Origin: Candidatus Cybelea sp.
GTDB lineage: Bacteria; Vulcanimicrobiota; Vulcanimicrobiia; Vulcanimicrobiales; Vulcanimicrobiaceae
Length of the DNA: 64,000 bases
NCBI GenBank assembly: GCA_036489315.1
Contig: DASXFZ010000059.1
Coordinates: 1 to 64,000 of the forward strand
Direction: 5' to 3'
The translations under genes and the position numbers were made by a program. Below the pieces are notes generated by a model, which ran no database searches, was not told the origin of the DNA, and saw only the letters and a program-made list of their open reading frames with translations. Below, one piece after another: positions 47,756 to 56,019 of this stretch. Numbering within the stretch: the first letter of the stretch is position 1; each line of letters opens with the position of its first letter.

Positions 47756-48442
47756 TTGATCGGACGCGTACTCTGTGCCGCTTTCCTGGGCACCGCCCTC
47801 GCGGTGAGCCCTGCCTGGGCGGCCGCACCAACTGACCAGCCCGTCGCGGCCGGCGTCACCTGGCACGGCAACGGCCTCATCAGCTGGGAGCGAGTCGAAC
47901 GGCGTTCGATCGCCCCGAAGACTATCACCCGCTTCAACTCGTCCCTCCAGCCCGGCACTTCCAAAGTCATCGCCCGCGGTCACGCTGGTTTGCGCGAAGT
48001 TCGCGTCGAGTATTTACAGCGCGACGGTGGGCGTGTGCGCGCTACGATCGTTTCGTCAGTCGTAATTCGGCCTGCAAAGCCGCGCATTTTGGCGCAAGCC
48101 ATCGGTGCGTCGGCGCTGGCAGCGTTTGAAGCGCGCGGCATCTCGCAGATGGCGGAGCTCGCGCGCGGCGCGATGCTGATGTTCGCGACGGCGTACACCG
48201 CCGGAAGTGCGGGAGGAAGCGGGATGACCGCGATCGGACGGCGCGCGGGTTACGGAATCGTCGCCGTCGATCCGAGAGTGATCCCGTTGGGGACTCACCT
48301 TTACATTCCAGGTTACGGAATCGCCGTTGCAGGCGACACCGGCGGCGATATCGTCGGCCGGCGGATCGATCTCGGCTTCGACACGCTCGGCGCGGCGATG
48401 GCCTTTGGCCGGCGCGCCGTTACCGTTTATCGTTTGAAGTAA
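47756..48442 (+). CDS. Secreted G5/3D-domain cell-wall protein
   Basis: A 228-aa exported protein. TTG 47756, preceded by AAGGAAAGGA, gives a clean signal peptide (MIGRVLCAAFLGTALAVSPAWA). A central part (RGHAGLREVRVEYLQRDG) resembles a G5-like domain. The C-terminus is a 3D domain with AVDPRVIPLGTHLYIPGYG, AGDTGGDI and RIDLGF, whose three Asp are typical of double-psi-barrel lytic transglycosylases such as resuscitation-type and YuiC-like wall enzymes. It probably cleaves peptidoglycan. Confidence 0.85.
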   Translation: MIGRVLCAAFLGTALAVSPAWAAAPTDQPVAAGVTWHGNGLISWERVERRSIAPKTITRFNSSLQPGTSKVIARGHAGLREVRVEYLQRDGGRVRATIVSSVVIRPAKPRILAQAIGASALAAFEARGISQMAELARGAMLMFATAYTAGSAGGSGMTAIGRRAGYGIVAVDPRVIPLGTHLYIPGYGIAVAGDTGGDIVGRRIDLGFDTLGAAMAFGRRAVTVYRLK

Positions 48443-48460
48443 GCGGCGTAAAATAAGGGG

Positions 48461-49291
48461 ATGCCGAGTCCCCGAACGATGCTTGCCCGATCGGCGCTGC
48501 GCCCGAAGAAACGCTTGGGGCAAAACTTCTTGCTCAGCGAGTCGACGGCGAATCGCATCGCCGAGTGCGCGCTGGACGGCGCTGCGAAGGAACTCTCCGT
48601 TTTCGAGATCGGCGCCGGCACCGGCGTCTTGACGCGCGCGCTGCTCGATCGAGGCGCCAAACTCACCGCGCTCGAGATCGACCCGGAGCTCGTCGAGATC
48701 TTGCACTCGCGCGCGGATCTCTCCGGCGCGCAGATCGTCTGCGGCGACGCGCTGGCGTTCGACTACGGCGCGTGGGCGGCCGGCAAGCCTTGGCGCGCCG
48801 CCGGCAATCTTCCGTACAATATCGCGACGCCACTGCTGCTGCGTCTGATCGAAATGTACGGCGGCCCGGATTCGATTACGGTAATGGTCCAGAAAGACGT
48901 TGCGGAACGTTTTGCGGCGCTGCCGGGTACGCGAGCCTTCGGAAGCCTCTCGCTCGCCGTCCAGTACGCGATGCGGGTCGAGCCGCTATTCACCGTACCC
49001 CCGCAAGCCTTTTACCCAGCGCCAAAAGTTTACTCGAGCGTCGTGCGGCTCGTTCGGCGCTCGCAGCCGGCAGTGCAGGTTCGCGACCTCGAACTCTTCT
49101 GGAAGGTCGTACGCGGTGCGTTCGCGTACCGGCGCAAGACGCTCCTCAACAGTCTCGCGCTCGCAACCGAACTCGACCGCGCGACGATTGCGCGGGCGCT
49201 TTCTTCTTGCAATTTCGCACCGGAGCTTCGTGGTGAAAGACTCGACCTCGGCGACTTCGCCCGGCTGGCCGACGAGCTGGCCAAAGGATAG
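48461..49291 (+). CDS. rsmA: 16S rRNA (adenine-1518/1519-N6) dimethyltransferase RsmA (KsgA)
   Basis: A 276-aa methyltransferase. KKRLGQNFL at the start, SAM site VFEIGAGTGVLTRALL, and catalytic AGNLPYNIATPLL are diagnostic. ATG 48461 directly follows AAGGGG; ATG 48479 is an alternative. It lies 18 bases after the 3D-domain gene, probably in the same transcript. Its end overlaps the next gene by 59 bases. Confidence 0.95.
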   Translation: MPSPRTMLARSALRPKKRLGQNFLLSESTANRIAECALDGAAKELSVFEIGAGTGVLTRALLDRGAKLTALEIDPELVEILHSRADLSGAQIVCGDALAFDYGAWAAGKPWRAAGNLPYNIATPLLLRLIEMYGGPDSITVMVQKDVAERFAALPGTRAFGSLSLAVQYAMRVEPLFTVPPQAFYPAPKVYSSVVRLVRRSQPAVQVRDLELFWKVVRGAFAYRRKTLLNSLALATELDRATIARALSSCNFAPELRGERLDLGDFARLADELAKG

Positions 49292-49976
49292 CTTCAAGGG
49301 CTTTTGGACCTGGTTCCTAGCCGTCTCGATCGCGCTGCTGTTCGTCTTTATTCTCGTACTCCAGATCGTCTTTCCACCCCCGACGAAAGTTACGGCCGAA
49401 CAGCTAAACGAACTTCTGATCATCCAGCTGATACTCGACGCGCTGCTGGTTGCTATCGTACTGCTCGCACTCCCGCGGCTCTCGAAGCGCAGCCTGCGCG
49501 ATCTCGGCTTTCGCGTCCCAGACGGCATGACGCTGCTTATCGCCTTGGCCGGCGCCGTCGGAATGTTCGTCGCGGCCGACGGGACGGCAATTCTTATAAA
49601 CTACGTCTTCCACGCCGCGCACCAGCAGGACATCGTGCAGATATTCCGGGGGCTTCACGATCGCACGACGATCGGGCTCTTCGCTTTCTTCGCCATCGTC
49701 CTGGCGCCGTTCGCGGAAGAGGCGCTGTTCCGAATCTTCTTCTTCAACCTCGGGCTGCGCTACGGCGGATTCTGGGTAGGCGCCGTCGTGAGCGGGCTGC
49801 TCTTCGGAGTCGCGCACGGAGACCCGTTCGAAGTTATCCCGCTGGCGCTCGGCGGAATGGTACTTTGCGGCGTCTACTACATCACGCGCAACGCGTACGC
49901 TTCGATGATCTCGCACGCGCTCTTTAACTCGATCTCGATATTCGCGCTGCTCTTCGCGCCGCAGCTCACGCAGTAA
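49233..49976 (+). CDS. CPBP-family intramembrane glutamic protease
   Basis: A 247-aa polytopic membrane protein. The abortive-infection/CAAX protease motifs are EEALFR, FGVAHGDP and SHALFNS. GTG 49233 has GGAG seven bases upstream; no later ATG, GTG or TTG precedes the first membrane helix, so the long overlap with rsmA seems real. Family roles range from prenyl-protein processing to bacteriocin immunity; the substrate is unknown. Confidence 0.85.
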   Translation: MKDSTSATSPGWPTSWPKDSFKGFWTWFLAVSIALLFVFILVLQIVFPPPTKVTAEQLNELLIIQLILDALLVAIVLLALPRLSKRSLRDLGFRVPDGMTLLIALAGAVGMFVAADGTAILINYVFHAAHQQDIVQIFRGLHDRTTIGLFAFFAIVLAPFAEEALFRIFFFNLGLRYGGFWVGAVVSGLLFGVAHGDPFEVIPLALGGMVLCGVYYITRNAYASMISHALFNSISIFALLFAPQLTQ

Positions 49977-51057
49977 CCGTTAGCGCCGCTTCCACTACGG
50001 CCGCAGCCGGAATTCCGGTCGAATCGAGATAGCGCAGCCGGTGCTGAAGCGACGGCGGCTTGCTCGTCGTTGCAATGCGCCGCTCGAATTTCCGATCGCG
50101 CACGAACCGGCCGACCAGATGGACCGCGCTGGGATTCGGCTCGTCGTACCAATCGGGATGATGCGCCGCCCACAGCCCGACGACCGGAATGCCGCCGCGC
50201 GCCATGACGAGGTGCAGCGGCCCGGCGGGTATGCCGACGAAGAGATCGATCCGGTTTGCGAGGGCTTTGAAAAGACGCGCGAACGGTTCATCGAGGTCGC
50301 CGAAGAGCGAGCGAAAGCCGGTCACCGCTTCGCCAAGGTCCTCGTTCTCCATCGAAACGAAACGCCACCCCGGCGATTGCCGCGCGAGCGCGGCGACGAA
50401 CTCGCGCGCCTCGCCGCCCTCGCCCCAGTTCTTGCGAGCCGCCGTCACGCCGGATCGCGAGATGACGCACAGCCGCCTGCCGGGCAAAAAGCGCGCGAGC
50501 CGCTCGTCGAGCCGGTTCTGCGCCTCGCGTGAAACCGCAAAATCGAGCGTACTGGGCAACGGCCGCGAGAGATCGAACGACGCCAGCCGTTCGGGGCGAA
50601 CGAGCAGTCGCGCGAGGTTGCGCGCTTTGGTGTGAAACGGAAACGCGGTTCGACCTTCGGTCTCGGGATAGTCGGTCCACAGCAGGCGTTCGGGGCCGAA
50701 CGCTTCTACCGCCGCACCCAGCCGCGGCGGCAAGCTCAAGTGCAGCGGCTTGCCATTGCACTCGCGCAGCACGAGCCCCAGGTCAGCGGCACCCAGTTCC
50801 GATCCGCTTTCCGGCGTCGCGACGCCGCTGTAGAGCGGCAGAACGATTGGATTGTTCTCCATCACGCTGACGTAATCGTCGCCGAAGCGCGTCATCGCGT
50901 AGGCGTTCGACGGCTCGAGCAATGGCGCCACATAGCCGAAATGAATCCAGTCGCCCAGCCCGTGCGGCCAGTAGATCAGCACGCGGGCGTCGCGCACCGC
51001 GGCGAAGCGGCCGCGATCTTCGCGCGTCGCCGGTATCGGTCCGTACGAGAGCGTCAC
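49966..51057 (-). CDS. GT9 (heptosyltransferase-like) glycosyltransferase
   Basis: A 363-aa GT-B protein. The N-terminal LIYWPHGLGDWIHFGYVAPLL and the C-terminal DLFVGIPAGPLHLVMARGGIPVVGLW match the GT9 fold of LPS heptosyltransferases. GTG 51057 overlaps the DUF2079 stop as GTGA. It suggests surface polysaccharide or LPS-like synthesis with the GT4 and DUF2079 genes upstream. Confidence 0.8.
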   Translation of the reverse strand: MTLSYGPIPATREDRGRFAAVRDARVLIYWPHGLGDWIHFGYVAPLLEPSNAYAMTRFGDDYVSVMENNPIVLPLYSGVATPESGSELGAADLGLVLRECNGKPLHLSLPPRLGAAVEAFGPERLLWTDYPETEGRTAFPFHTKARNLARLLVRPERLASFDLSRPLPSTLDFAVSREAQNRLDERLARFLPGRRLCVISRSGVTAARKNWGEGGEAREFVAALARQSPGWRFVSMENEDLGEAVTGFRSLFGDLDEPFARLFKALANRIDLFVGIPAGPLHLVMARGGIPVVGLWAAHHPDWYDEPNPSAVHLVGRFVRDRKFERRIATTSKPPSLQHRLRYLDSTGIPAAAVVEAALTVTA

Positions 51058-52289
51058 GGAGCGACGGGCACGCCGCCGCAGAGCGCACGCGGGGCGCGCC
51101 CCGCAAGGCTTGCAAAAAAGGCGCGCGCGTTCGTATCGTAGGCGGGGCAGGAAAGGGCTCCGTCGTCGCGATGCGGGTCGAGACGGATCAAGGGATTGGC
51201 GGCGGCAATCGCCCAGGTTCCCTCGTCGCGCCGCAAGAGCAGCACGGGGCGGCCGCCGTCCCGCAACGCGACGGCACGCGCGTACGCCGGCCAATCGACG
51301 ATATACGGCCATCGGCCCGGGCGCAGAACCGTGTCGTTGAAGATCAACAGCATCACGATCAGCGCACACGGCACCATCGCGCGCGCCGTCAACGGCCAGC
51401 GTCTCATACCGAAGGCCGCGGCCACCGCAGTCGCCGCGAGCAGCGGCGCGGTATAGTGCGAACCGACTCGGCTCGGTTCGTAGTTCCAAGGCTGCATGAA
51501 GACGATTTCGCCGAGCATCGGCACGCCGAGCAGCAGCCATCGTCCAATTCCCAACGGCGCGAACGCAAACGGCGCCAGCAACAGCGCTACCAGGGTAAAC
51601 TTGCCGCTGACGTCGTGAACCGCGAGGCCGTAGGGCGGGAGATTTGGGTGCACGCCGGCGATTCTTTCGGTAAGCCAAAATCCAAGGCCGCTCGCCAGCG
51701 CAACGGCGCCTGTGGCGAGGCCGATGCGACGATCCCACCACAACAGGCTCGCCGCTGCAAGCCACAGCACAAACAGGATCTCGTCTTCTTTCAAACCCGC
51801 GAGCAAAAGCGCGGCGAGCGCCGTTGGCCACACCAGGCGCCGGCGCGCAAACAACGCTCCGCCGCACGCCAATACCGGCACGAAAACGTTCTCCGAGAAG
51901 TTATCGTAACTCATCCCCTGCGCCGACGGCGTTAACAGGTAGGCGATTCCGAGCAGGTTTGCCGCACGCGGGCTCACTCCAAGTTCCCGAGCCAGAAGGA
52001 CGAGCGGTACCGCGGCCGCCGCGATCGCGACGACCTGCACGACGATCAGCGTTTCGGCCCGGGGAATCAACGCGACGAGCGGAACGAGGAAGAGCAGCGC
52101 CCACGAACTGTGCACCTGAAGGTGTGGGCGCCACTCCCCGTAGTTCCAGGAGGAGCCGTGGCGCAGATTTACCAGGGTTTGCAGATAGGTGCCAAGGTCG
52201 GCGCCGTATCGCAGCGCGTAGAGTTTGTTTAAATCGAGCGCGACGTAGACCAGCACGAAGATCGCGACGGCCCAGTAGAGCGGCCGCAT
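51054..52289 (-). CDS. DUF2079 polytopic membrane protein
   Basis: A 411-aa protein with about ten membrane helices and the DUF2079 features YALRYGADLGTYLQTLVNLRHG and SAQGMSYDNFSENVF. This family is related to GT-C mannosyltransferases. It is between a GT4 and a GT9 gene and may transfer sugar from a lipid carrier; that is inference. ATG 52289 lies one base after the GT4 gene ends. Confidence 0.82.
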   Translation of the reverse strand: MRPLYWAVAIFVLVYVALDLNKLYALRYGADLGTYLQTLVNLRHGSSWNYGEWRPHLQVHSSWALLFLVPLVALIPRAETLIVVQVVAIAAAAVPLVLLARELGVSPRAANLLGIAYLLTPSAQGMSYDNFSENVFVPVLACGGALFARRRLVWPTALAALLLAGLKEDEILFVLWLAAASLLWWDRRIGLATGAVALASGLGFWLTERIAGVHPNLPPYGLAVHDVSGKFTLVALLLAPFAFAPLGIGRWLLLGVPMLGEIVFMQPWNYEPSRVGSHYTAPLLAATAVAAAFGMRRWPLTARAMVPCALIVMLLIFNDTVLRPGRWPYIVDWPAYARAVALRDGGRPVLLLRRDEGTWAIAAANPLIRLDPHRDDGALSCPAYDTNARAFFASLAGRAPRALCGGVPVAP

Positions 52290-52290
52290 C

Positions 52291-53379
52291 CTACGCGAGC
52301 GGCCGTTGTGCGTAGACGCGGTCGACGATCGCGTGCAGACGTTCGATGAACTGCGCCGGTGCGAAGGCCCGCGCGTGGTTACGCAGACGCTGGGGTGAGA
52401 AGCGTGAAGCGTCGAATGTGCGTAAGACCGCGGCCAGCGACTCGGGGGCGGGTTCGTCGAAAAAGCTTCCGGTTTCGTCCTCGACGATCGTCTCGAGGGC
52501 ACCTCCGCCGCGATAGGCGATCGCCGGGCGTCCGGCGGCCGCAGCCTCCAGCGGCACCAAGCCAAAGTCTTCCTCTCCGGGGAGAACCGCCGCCCGCGCG
52601 TTCCCGATCAGCGCGTTGAGCTGCGCGTCGGAGACGTAGCCCAGCATCTGCGTCGTCGTGCCGCGCGCGATCTCGCGCAGCGACCGCTCCGCCGGGCCGG
52701 TCCCGGCAACGAGCAGCGGGACGTTCGCGAGCGCGGCCGCTTCGATCGCGAGGTCGATGCGCTTGTAGGGCAGCAATCGAGACGCGACGATGTAATAGTC
52801 GCCGGCTCCGGCCCCGACGCTGAAACGATCGACGTCGACGGGACAGTGCAGCACGTCGGCGTCGCGGCCGTAGTACTTTCGAATTCGCTCGGCGACGTTG
52901 CGCGAATTCGCGACGAAGTGCGTCGGGCGGGCGGCGGCCGCTCGATCCCACGCCGCCAGGCGGTCGACGACCGGGCGCGCCATCGCGGCCGGCATCATGC
53001 GCCCGACATACTCGTCGTACGCGAACGCAAATCGGCTGACCGTGTTGATGTAGCACACGTGAACGGCCGTGCGCGCAAAGCGCACGCCCTTTGCCCACGC
53101 GGTCGTAGAGCTGACGATCGCATCGAAAGGGCGGAGGTCGAAGCTTTCGAAGGCGCGCGGATAAAACGGCGCGAGCGCGCGAAAGTAACGGTTGGCCAGC
53201 GGAATTCGCGCCAAGTACGAGCTCCTGATACGTTGGGCGGGAAACGCTTCGCCCGAGACGCGCTCGTCGTAGAGCGCGGTATAGATCGGGGCCTCGGGCC
53301 ACGCCTGCGCGATTCGGGCAAAGACGCGCTCGGCGCCGCCGCGCTGATTTAGGTAATCATGAACGAGCGCGACTCTAAT
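52291..53379 (-). CDS. GT4 glycosyltransferase, apparent ATT start
   Basis: A 362-aa GT-B enzyme. From the chosen start the protein reads IRVALVHDYLNQRGGAERV, the usual N-terminus of this family, and later LLPYKRIDLAIEA and the EX7E motif EEDFGLVPLEAA. There is no ATG, GTG or TTG at that point; the codon is ATT, whose last T is part of the TAG stop of the previous gene. The nearest upstream TTG would add about 19 residues from another gene's frame. It probably acts on surface polysaccharide. Confidence 0.8.
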   Translation of the reverse strand: MRVALVHDYLNQRGGAERVFARIAQAWPEAPIYTALYDERVSGEAFPAQRIRSSYLARIPLANRYFRALAPFYPRAFESFDLRPFDAIVSSTTAWAKGVRFARTAVHVCYINTVSRFAFAYDEYVGRMMPAAMARPVVDRLAAWDRAAAARPTHFVANSRNVAERIRKYYGRDADVLHCPVDVDRFSVGAGAGDYYIVASRLLPYKRIDLAIEAAALANVPLLVAGTGPAERSLREIARGTTTQMLGYVSDAQLNALIGNARAAVLPGEEDFGLVPLEAAAAGRPAIAYRGGGALETIVEDETGSFFDEPAPESLAAVLRTFDASRFSPQRLRNHARAFAPAQFIERLHAIVDRVYAQRPLA

Positions 53380-54712
53380 CTTGAAGGTTGGTGCCGCGAG
53401 GCAGCACCAAGGCGATCGTCGGGTTTCCAAGATAGGTGCGCGCAACGCGCTGCACGTCGGCCGGCGTCGTTGCAGCAATCGCGGCCAGCGCGTGATTGAT
53501 GAAATCCGGCGACGCGTTCTCGCGCGAGAAAACCGCTGCCAACCAGGTCCGCGACTCCAGGGTCGTCGCATCGCCGGCGAAGTCGCCGGCGGCGACGGCT
53601 TTGAAATCATCGATCGAGCCCTGCAGCGGCGTCGCAGCCAGCACGCTGACCACCGAGAGCGCGGTCGCGAATGCTCGAGTGGGATTGGCGATCAGGCCGC
53701 CGTTGACGTACAAGACGAGGCTCGAAGGATACCGGTCGTACACGTAGTCGGCCCCGACCGAACGCGACGCGAATGTCGGCGAGACGACGCCGGGAACCTG
53801 AGCGATATCGGAGATCGTGCGTCGCAGAAACGCCGCGAGGACGAGCATCGGACCGAAGTCACGGCTGTCGACCTTCGGAGCCGAATACTGTGCGATGAGC
53901 CAGGGGGAAGCGATGTCGCGATGCGCGACGATTTCGTGCATCGCGCCGCTAAGCGGGGAAACGTGCACGGCGACCGGAGCGGTATCCCCAACTGGAAGCG
54001 CGCTCGCCAGCGAAGCGAGCGCACCGGCGGGAAGCGAATCGAGGCGCCCCGCGGCGCTAACGAGTGCCCCGCCGCGGCGGTAATACGCGTGATAGAACCT
54101 TGCGACATCCTCGGGAACGAGCTGAGCGAGCGAGGCCGGCGTTCCGAGCTCGGGCAGCCCGGTGTTGGCCTGCGGCGCCGACGCCGCGTAGAGCATATCG
54201 AGCCCAACCTGCAATGCGACCTGTTGACTCTCGGCGATCTGTTTGCCGAGCGCCGCGCGCGCCGATCGTACCGTTGCGGGTGAAAGGTCGGGAGCGGCAA
54301 TGGCGGTCTGCAGCAGCTGCAGCACAACGGGCGCGTCTTCGGCAAGCGCCTCGACGTAGAAACGGACGTCTCCCGGATCGACGTTGAAATGAATCGAACC
54401 GCCGTGAGCGGCGATCGCCTCTTCGAGCGCAACCGTATTCTTATCGCCGGGCGACGGCGCGACCGGCGTGCGCAGGATCGTCTCGGCGACCAGTGCCGCC
54501 AGACCGTTCTCTCGCATCGTCTGACGGTCGAGACCGGCGCGGACGAGCAGCGTTATGCCGGCGAGTGAGGCCGCGGAATCGAGCTGCTGCACGACGGTCG
54601 CGCCCGCCACCGTGTCGACGCTGGGAGCGGGAACGGCCGGTGCTGCAGCCGCTGCCGAGAGCGGCGCTATCGCCAACACAGCGGCGATCGCTGCGCAACG
54701 CGCATAATTCAC
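53375..54712 (-). CDS. Secreted M16-like peptidase homologue lacking the zinc motif
   Basis: A 445-aa exported protein. The signal peptide ends near AAAAP. The body has the M16 double-domain layout. At the expected HxxEH site it reads NGLAALVAETIL, so the zinc ligands are missing. It is coupled to the upstream gene by ATGA and its TAG overlaps the next gene's ATT. It may be the non-catalytic half of a dimer. Confidence 0.75.
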   Translation of the reverse strand: MNYARCAAIAAVLAIAPLSAAAAAPAVPAPSVDTVAGATVVQQLDSAASLAGITLLVRAGLDRQTMRENGLAALVAETILRTPVAPSPGDKNTVALEEAIAAHGGSIHFNVDPGDVRFYVEALAEDAPVVLQLLQTAIAAPDLSPATVRSARAALGKQIAESQQVALQVGLDMLYAASAPQANTGLPELGTPASLAQLVPEDVARFYHAYYRRGGALVSAAGRLDSLPAGALASLASALPVGDTAPVAVHVSPLSGAMHEIVAHRDIASPWLIAQYSAPKVDSRDFGPMLVLAAFLRRTISDIAQVPGVVSPTFASRSVGADYVYDRYPSSLVLYVNGGLIANPTRAFATALSVVSVLAATPLQGSIDDFKAVAAGDFAGDATTLESRTWLAAVFSRENASPDFINHALAAIAATTPADVQRVARTYLGNPTIALVLPRGTNLQD

Positions 54713-56019
54713 TGGGACGGCTCCTTCGGAGTGGAGGCGAGCAACGTCACGACGACCGGCGCCTGCAGGTATCGCTTCACGACGTCGGCCACGTAGGCCG
54801 GATCGAGTTGGCGCACCAAGTGGACGTAGGTTCCACCGGCGATTCCCGGCGCGTACGAAACGTCGCCTTCGACGCTGTACCAGCCGAGATTGTCGGCACG
54901 TTCCTGCGGCGTCTGGGTGTCGGCCGCAACGTGATAGAGAAACGCTTCGCGAGCGGCGTCGAACGTCTGCACGTCGAGCGGCGTTTGCATCGAGGATAAG
55001 GCGGCGAGGACGCGGTCGCGAGCGTCCTGCTCGCGATCGCCGCCGATCGTCACGACCATGACGCCCGGATCGTGCAGGGTAATGAACTGTCCGACGACGA
55101 GCGCACTGCTGGCGGAGCGGTCGAGCGCTTTCGTGACCAAGCCCGTCTCTTCTCGGAAGAGGTAGTCGGCGACGAAGTCGAGCGCGGTTGCGGCTTTTTC
55201 ATCGCTCATCGGGGGGCCCAGCCAAGCAAGACCGATTCCACCGACGAGGCCCGAGGCGGTCGAAGCGGCAGGCGAGGGCGCGATCGCCGAGTCGAACGGC
55301 GGGTCCATATTTCCTGAGCCGTTTCCGTCGGTCACGGCCGTAACGTTCGAGGTATCGACGTTACCCGTCAGCGTCAGTACGGCGTTATTGGAGCGAAATG
55401 CGCGTTTTGCGAAGTCGCTGATCTGCGCCGTGGTGATTCCGGTGATTTGAGGTATGCTCGCCGGAAGCGGCGGATAGTGCTCGGGACCGCGCGCGAACAG
55501 CTGTTTGAAGAGCAGGTCGTGCAGGGCCGCGTCCGATTCGTAGCGCTCCTGTACGCCGAGCACCGCAGCGTTGGCTCGCGCCACCTTCACCGCAGCGTCG
55601 TTGACCGAGGGCGAGAAATACGCTGCAGTCATTGCCGCCACGACGCGGCGCGTTGCCGATGCCGGCACCGTGACGGCGATTCCGACGATATCGGGATAGA
55701 CCTGGACGTTCAGCTCGCCGCCGACGCCGTGAACGAGCGTGTACAACGTTTTTCCACTCGCCAGCGGCGCGACCGCAACGGCAGTCGCCGCGAGGTTGGC
55801 GATCCCGGGCGTTGCGTTATCGTAGCCGGCGCCAGGCGCCCGAAACCAAAGCCCGATCGCGGCCGAACCGACGGTCGGATCCGGATAGACGACGTACGTT
55901 CCGCCGCGCGGCAGAGCGCCCGTCTGCTGCGGCGCCGGGCCGACGGCAGCGGCCGCGAGCGTAGGAAACGCTGCAGCCGCGACGAGCGCAGCTGCGGATA
56001 AACAGGCCCGAAGCATCAT
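54709..56019 (-). CDS. Secreted M16-like peptidase homologue lacking the zinc motif
   Basis: A 436-aa exported protein with a signal peptide cut near LAAAA. It shows GAGYDNATPGIANLAATAVA where active M16 enzymes have the HxxEH helix, and keeps the later GGELNVQVYPDIV strand. Thus it is a second inactive-looking M16 protein, overlapping ftsH by ATGA. Two such genes in tandem are normally an active/inactive pair, which is not the case here. Confidence 0.75.
   Translation of the reverse strand: MMLRACLSAAALVAAAAFPTLAAAAVGPAPQQTGALPRGGTYVVYPDPTVGSAAIGLWFRAPGAGYDNATPGIANLAATAVAVAPLASGKTLYTLVHGVGGELNVQVYPDIVGIAVTVPASATRRVVAAMTAAYFSPSVNDAAVKVARANAAVLGVQERYESDAALHDLLFKQLFARGPEHYPPLPASIPQITGITTAQISDFAKRAFRSNNAVLTLTGNVDTSNVTAVTDGNGSGNMDPPFDSAIAPSPAASTASGLVGGIGLAWLGPPMSDEKAATALDFVADYLFREETGLVTKALDRSASSALVVGQFITLHDPGVMVVTIGGDREQDARDRVLAALSSMQTPLDVQTFDAAREAFLYHVAADTQTPQERADNLGWYSVEGDVSYAPGIAGGTYVHLVRQLDPAYVADVVKRYLQAPVVVTLLASTPKEPSQ

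Noticed and set aside
49966-51867. A 633-codon protein covering the GT9 gene and more
   Set aside because: The first 270 codons are low-complexity antisense-like frame over DUF2079; the GT9 domain begins exactly at the GTGA overlap.
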